A stretch of 64,000 bases of DNA, taken from positions 1-64,000 of the forward strand of contig NZ_JAHKRO010000011.1 in assembly GCF_019396325.1 (NCBI RefSeq), given 5' to 3'. A program made the translations under genes and the position numbers. Below the pieces are notes generated by a model that was not told the origin of the DNA, did no database searches, and saw nothing but the letters and a program-made list of their open reading frames with translations. Shown here in pieces: positions 62,625 to 64,000 of this stretch (positions are counted from its first letter, which is position 1; the number at the start of each line of letters is the position of its first letter). Source of the DNA: Nonomuraea ceibae (GTDB lineage Bacteria > Actinomycetota > Actinomycetes > Streptosporangiales > Streptosporangiaceae).

Positions 62625-63693
62625 GCCGCTTCGCCAGCCAGGCGAAGGCGGCCTCCTGCATAGGGACGTCGAAGGAGTGCGGGGCGTCGTGGAAGACTCC
62701 CTCGTAGCCGCCCCCGGGGTAGCGGCGGGCGATCGCCTCGTGCGCCCGCCGCATCCCCTCCGGCGGGAACAGCGCGTCCCGCTCGGCGTACTGCACCAGC
62801 AGCGGACGCGGCGCCCGCGCCGCCACCAGCGCCGGCCAGTCGCACAGGCGGGACAGGCCCGGCGGGTAGAGCATCCACGTGTGCGAGGCGACGTACCCGT
62901 CCAGCAGATCCGCGTACGCCGACACCATCGCCACCACCGCCACCGCGCGCACCTCCGGGTCGAACGCGCCCAGCAGCGCCGCCCGCAGGCCGCCGCCCGA
63001 CACCCCCACGCAGCCCACCTCACCGACGTCCGGACGGCCCCGCAGGTACGCCGCCGCCGCCAGGTCCTCGCCCGCCACCACGCCCGCCATCGACGTGCCC
63101 AGCAGCGTGCAGTACTTCTCCAGCACGTGCTCGTGGTGACCCGCCGCCGCGTCGTAGCGGTCCGCCTCCGACAGCGCCGGATCACCGGCGTACGCGGCCA
63201 CCCGGTCCGGCATATCCGCCAGCGGGAACCGGCGGCTGCCCCAGCCGAACACGTCCGGCACCAGCACCGCGAACCCGCGCCCGGCCAGCTCCCCCGCATA
63301 GGCGCGGCCGCCGTAGATCTCCTCCCGCAGCCGCCGCACCTCCGCCGACGGACCCTCCGGGCCGTCGGCGACCTTCTCCTTGCCGGCCCACTTCATCCCG
63401 GCATGGCAGTGCAGCGCCACCACCCCCGGGAGCCTGCCGCGCTCGCCGCGCGGCCTCACCAGGTACGCGCGCGTCCGCGGGCCGAAGCCCACGTCCCACG
63501 ACAGCTCCTCCCCCGCCACGTCACCCGCCTCCCAGGTGCGCTCCGTCCTGACGTCGGCCGCCACCAGGTCCAGCGTCCCGATCGTCTCCCTCGCCGCCTC
63601 GGCCAGCGCCGCCCCGGGCACCGCATCCGCGAACAGCCCCCGCCGCCGCCCGGCCACCTCCACCAGCCCCGAGAACACCCCAAGATGCCGCAC
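62614..63693 (-). CDS. Alpha/beta hydrolase (acetyl xylan esterase/dienelactone hydrolase-like)
   Basis: A 359-residue hydrolase. Nucleophile elbow GCVGVSGGGLRA, Asp in QYAERDALFP and catalytic His in DAPHSFDVPM. An earlier VVALHCHAGMKW segment carries the oxyanion region. No signal peptide, so it acts inside the cell, perhaps deacylating an imported sugar. It is convergent with, and overlaps by 11 bases, the Gfo/Idh fusion gene. Confidence 0.85.
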   Translation of the reverse strand: MRHLGVFSGLVEVAGRRRGLFADAVPGAALAEAARETIGTLDLVAADVRTERTWEAGDVAGEELSWDVGFGPRTRAYLVRPRGERGRLPGVVALHCHAGMKWAGKEKVADGPEGPSAEVRRLREEIYGGRAYAGELAGRGFAVLVPDVFGWGSRRFPLADMPDRVAAYAGDPALSEADRYDAAAGHHEHVLEKYCTLLGTSMAGVVAGEDLAAAAYLRGRPDVGEVGCVGVSGGGLRAALLGAFDPEVRAVAVVAMVSAYADLLDGYVASHTWMLYPPGLSRLCDWPALVAARAPRPLLVQYAERDALFPPEGMRRAHEAIARRYPGGGYEGVFHDAPHSFDVPMQEAAFAWLAKRLRT

Positions 63694-64000
63694 TACCCGT
63701 CCTTTCCTCTCCGCCTGATCGCCCCTTTCGGGGCCCGCCCTTCAGCCCTCCACCGGCCAGCCACCCCCAGAACCGGGCGCCTTTCCCCGGCCCGCCCCCC
63801 TGGGACACCGGATCCTCCCGAGCAACCCCGTGAGGGCGCGGCCCCTCGCGAACGTGCGCCTCCCGGGGAGCCGCAGCCCCTCAGAGGCGGACGGCCAGCC
63901 CGGAGGGCTTGTGCCTCCTGGGGGCGGGGTGCCTCTCACGGGCACCGCCCTCCCGAGCAAATCCCCGAAGGCGCGGGCCTTCGTGTGCGCAGCTTCTCGG
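63694..64000. repeat. Non-coding tail with degenerate hairpin repeat, about 135-base period
   Basis: No convincing gene. CCTCCCGAGCAA occurs at 63814 and again at 63949. Each copy is followed by a hairpin: GAGGG-CGCGGC-CCCTC (63832-63847) and GAAGG-CGCGGG-CCTTC (63967-63982). The stem base pair differs but stays paired, so structure seems conserved. A second smaller arm (GAGGCG-type) lies between. It could be an intergenic repeat family or part of a transcript; the window ends inside the second copy. Confidence 0.5.

Noticed and set aside
1..64000. tRNA, rRNA, CRISPR array, insertion sequence, phage or integrase
   Set aside because: I saw no cloverleaf with a CCA-like end, no regular spacer-repeat pattern and no transposase or integrase motif on either strand.

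Overview
The window is very GC-rich DNA with third-codon G/C bias, gene starts that mostly overlap the previous stop (ATGA, GTGA), many GTG starts and lipoproteins with LxxC lipoboxes. The block ftsK - rodZ-like - rimO - pgsA - cinA - clgR is a standard actinomycete chromosomal arrangement. I read this as a filamentous actinomycete of the Streptosporangiales/Nonomuraea kind; the genus is an inference from style and gene content only.

Layout. 62-5470: a secreted PQQ-type sugar dehydrogenase with a cellulose-binding module, a NUDIX hydrolase, and a TetR-controlled ABC-2 exporter. 5442-15388: a FCD-type GntR regulator, a dipeptide-type ABC importer (five genes) ending in a gamma-glutamyltransferase, a TauE/SafE exporter and a GCS2 carboxylate-amine ligase, together suggestive of gamma-glutamyl peptide/thiol use. 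15470-24989: a compact divergent cluster of eight coupled genes (acyl-AMP ligase, C-PCP protein, E1-alpha, E1-beta and E2 of a 2-oxoacid dehydrogenase on one strand; a free carrier protein, a free condensation protein and an N,N-dimethylformamidase-like protein on the other). I do not recognise its product. 24952-31678: VanX-like dipeptidase and ROK repressor on one strand, sugar ABC importer and NagZ-like GH3 hexosaminidase on the other, which looks like recycling of cell-wall fragments. 31679-40111: a five-gene operon for a second nonribosomal product (NRPS C-A-PCP-reductase, MFS exporter, methyltransferase, kynurenine-3-monooxygenase-like flavoenzyme, DUF6875-like protein). 40274-43178: a second GH3 and a second ROK repressor.

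43373-53191: Rrf2 regulator, MFS/TetR divergent pair, Nei-type DNA glycosylase, then housekeeping clgR, cinA, pgsA, rimO, rodZ-like and ftsK. 53346-63693: a multi-domain SpoIIE-type phosphatase, then a LacI-controlled sugar or sugar-acid locus (mutarotase, LacI, SDR epimerase/dehydrogenase, dehydratase/aldolase of the DHDPS family, enolase-superfamily dehydratase, a Gfo/Idh-DUF6807 fusion, an alpha/beta hydrolase). The last 300 bases hold a degenerate hairpin repeat.

The most interesting signal is regulatory. Three nearly identical palindromes with the core AAAGTTTC lie (a) in the divergent promoter of the unknown carrier-protein cluster (21214-21228), (b) between the first ROK repressor and the sugar importer (26831-26843), and (c) between the NRPS operon and the second GH3 gene (40168-40182). 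The simplest reading is that one or both ROK repressors put two secondary-metabolite clusters under the same switch as uptake and cleavage of (probably peptidoglycan-derived) amino sugars. The carrier/ligase genes of the first cluster could also supply the missing starter for the NRPS of the second, whose first domain is a condensation domain with no upstream module.
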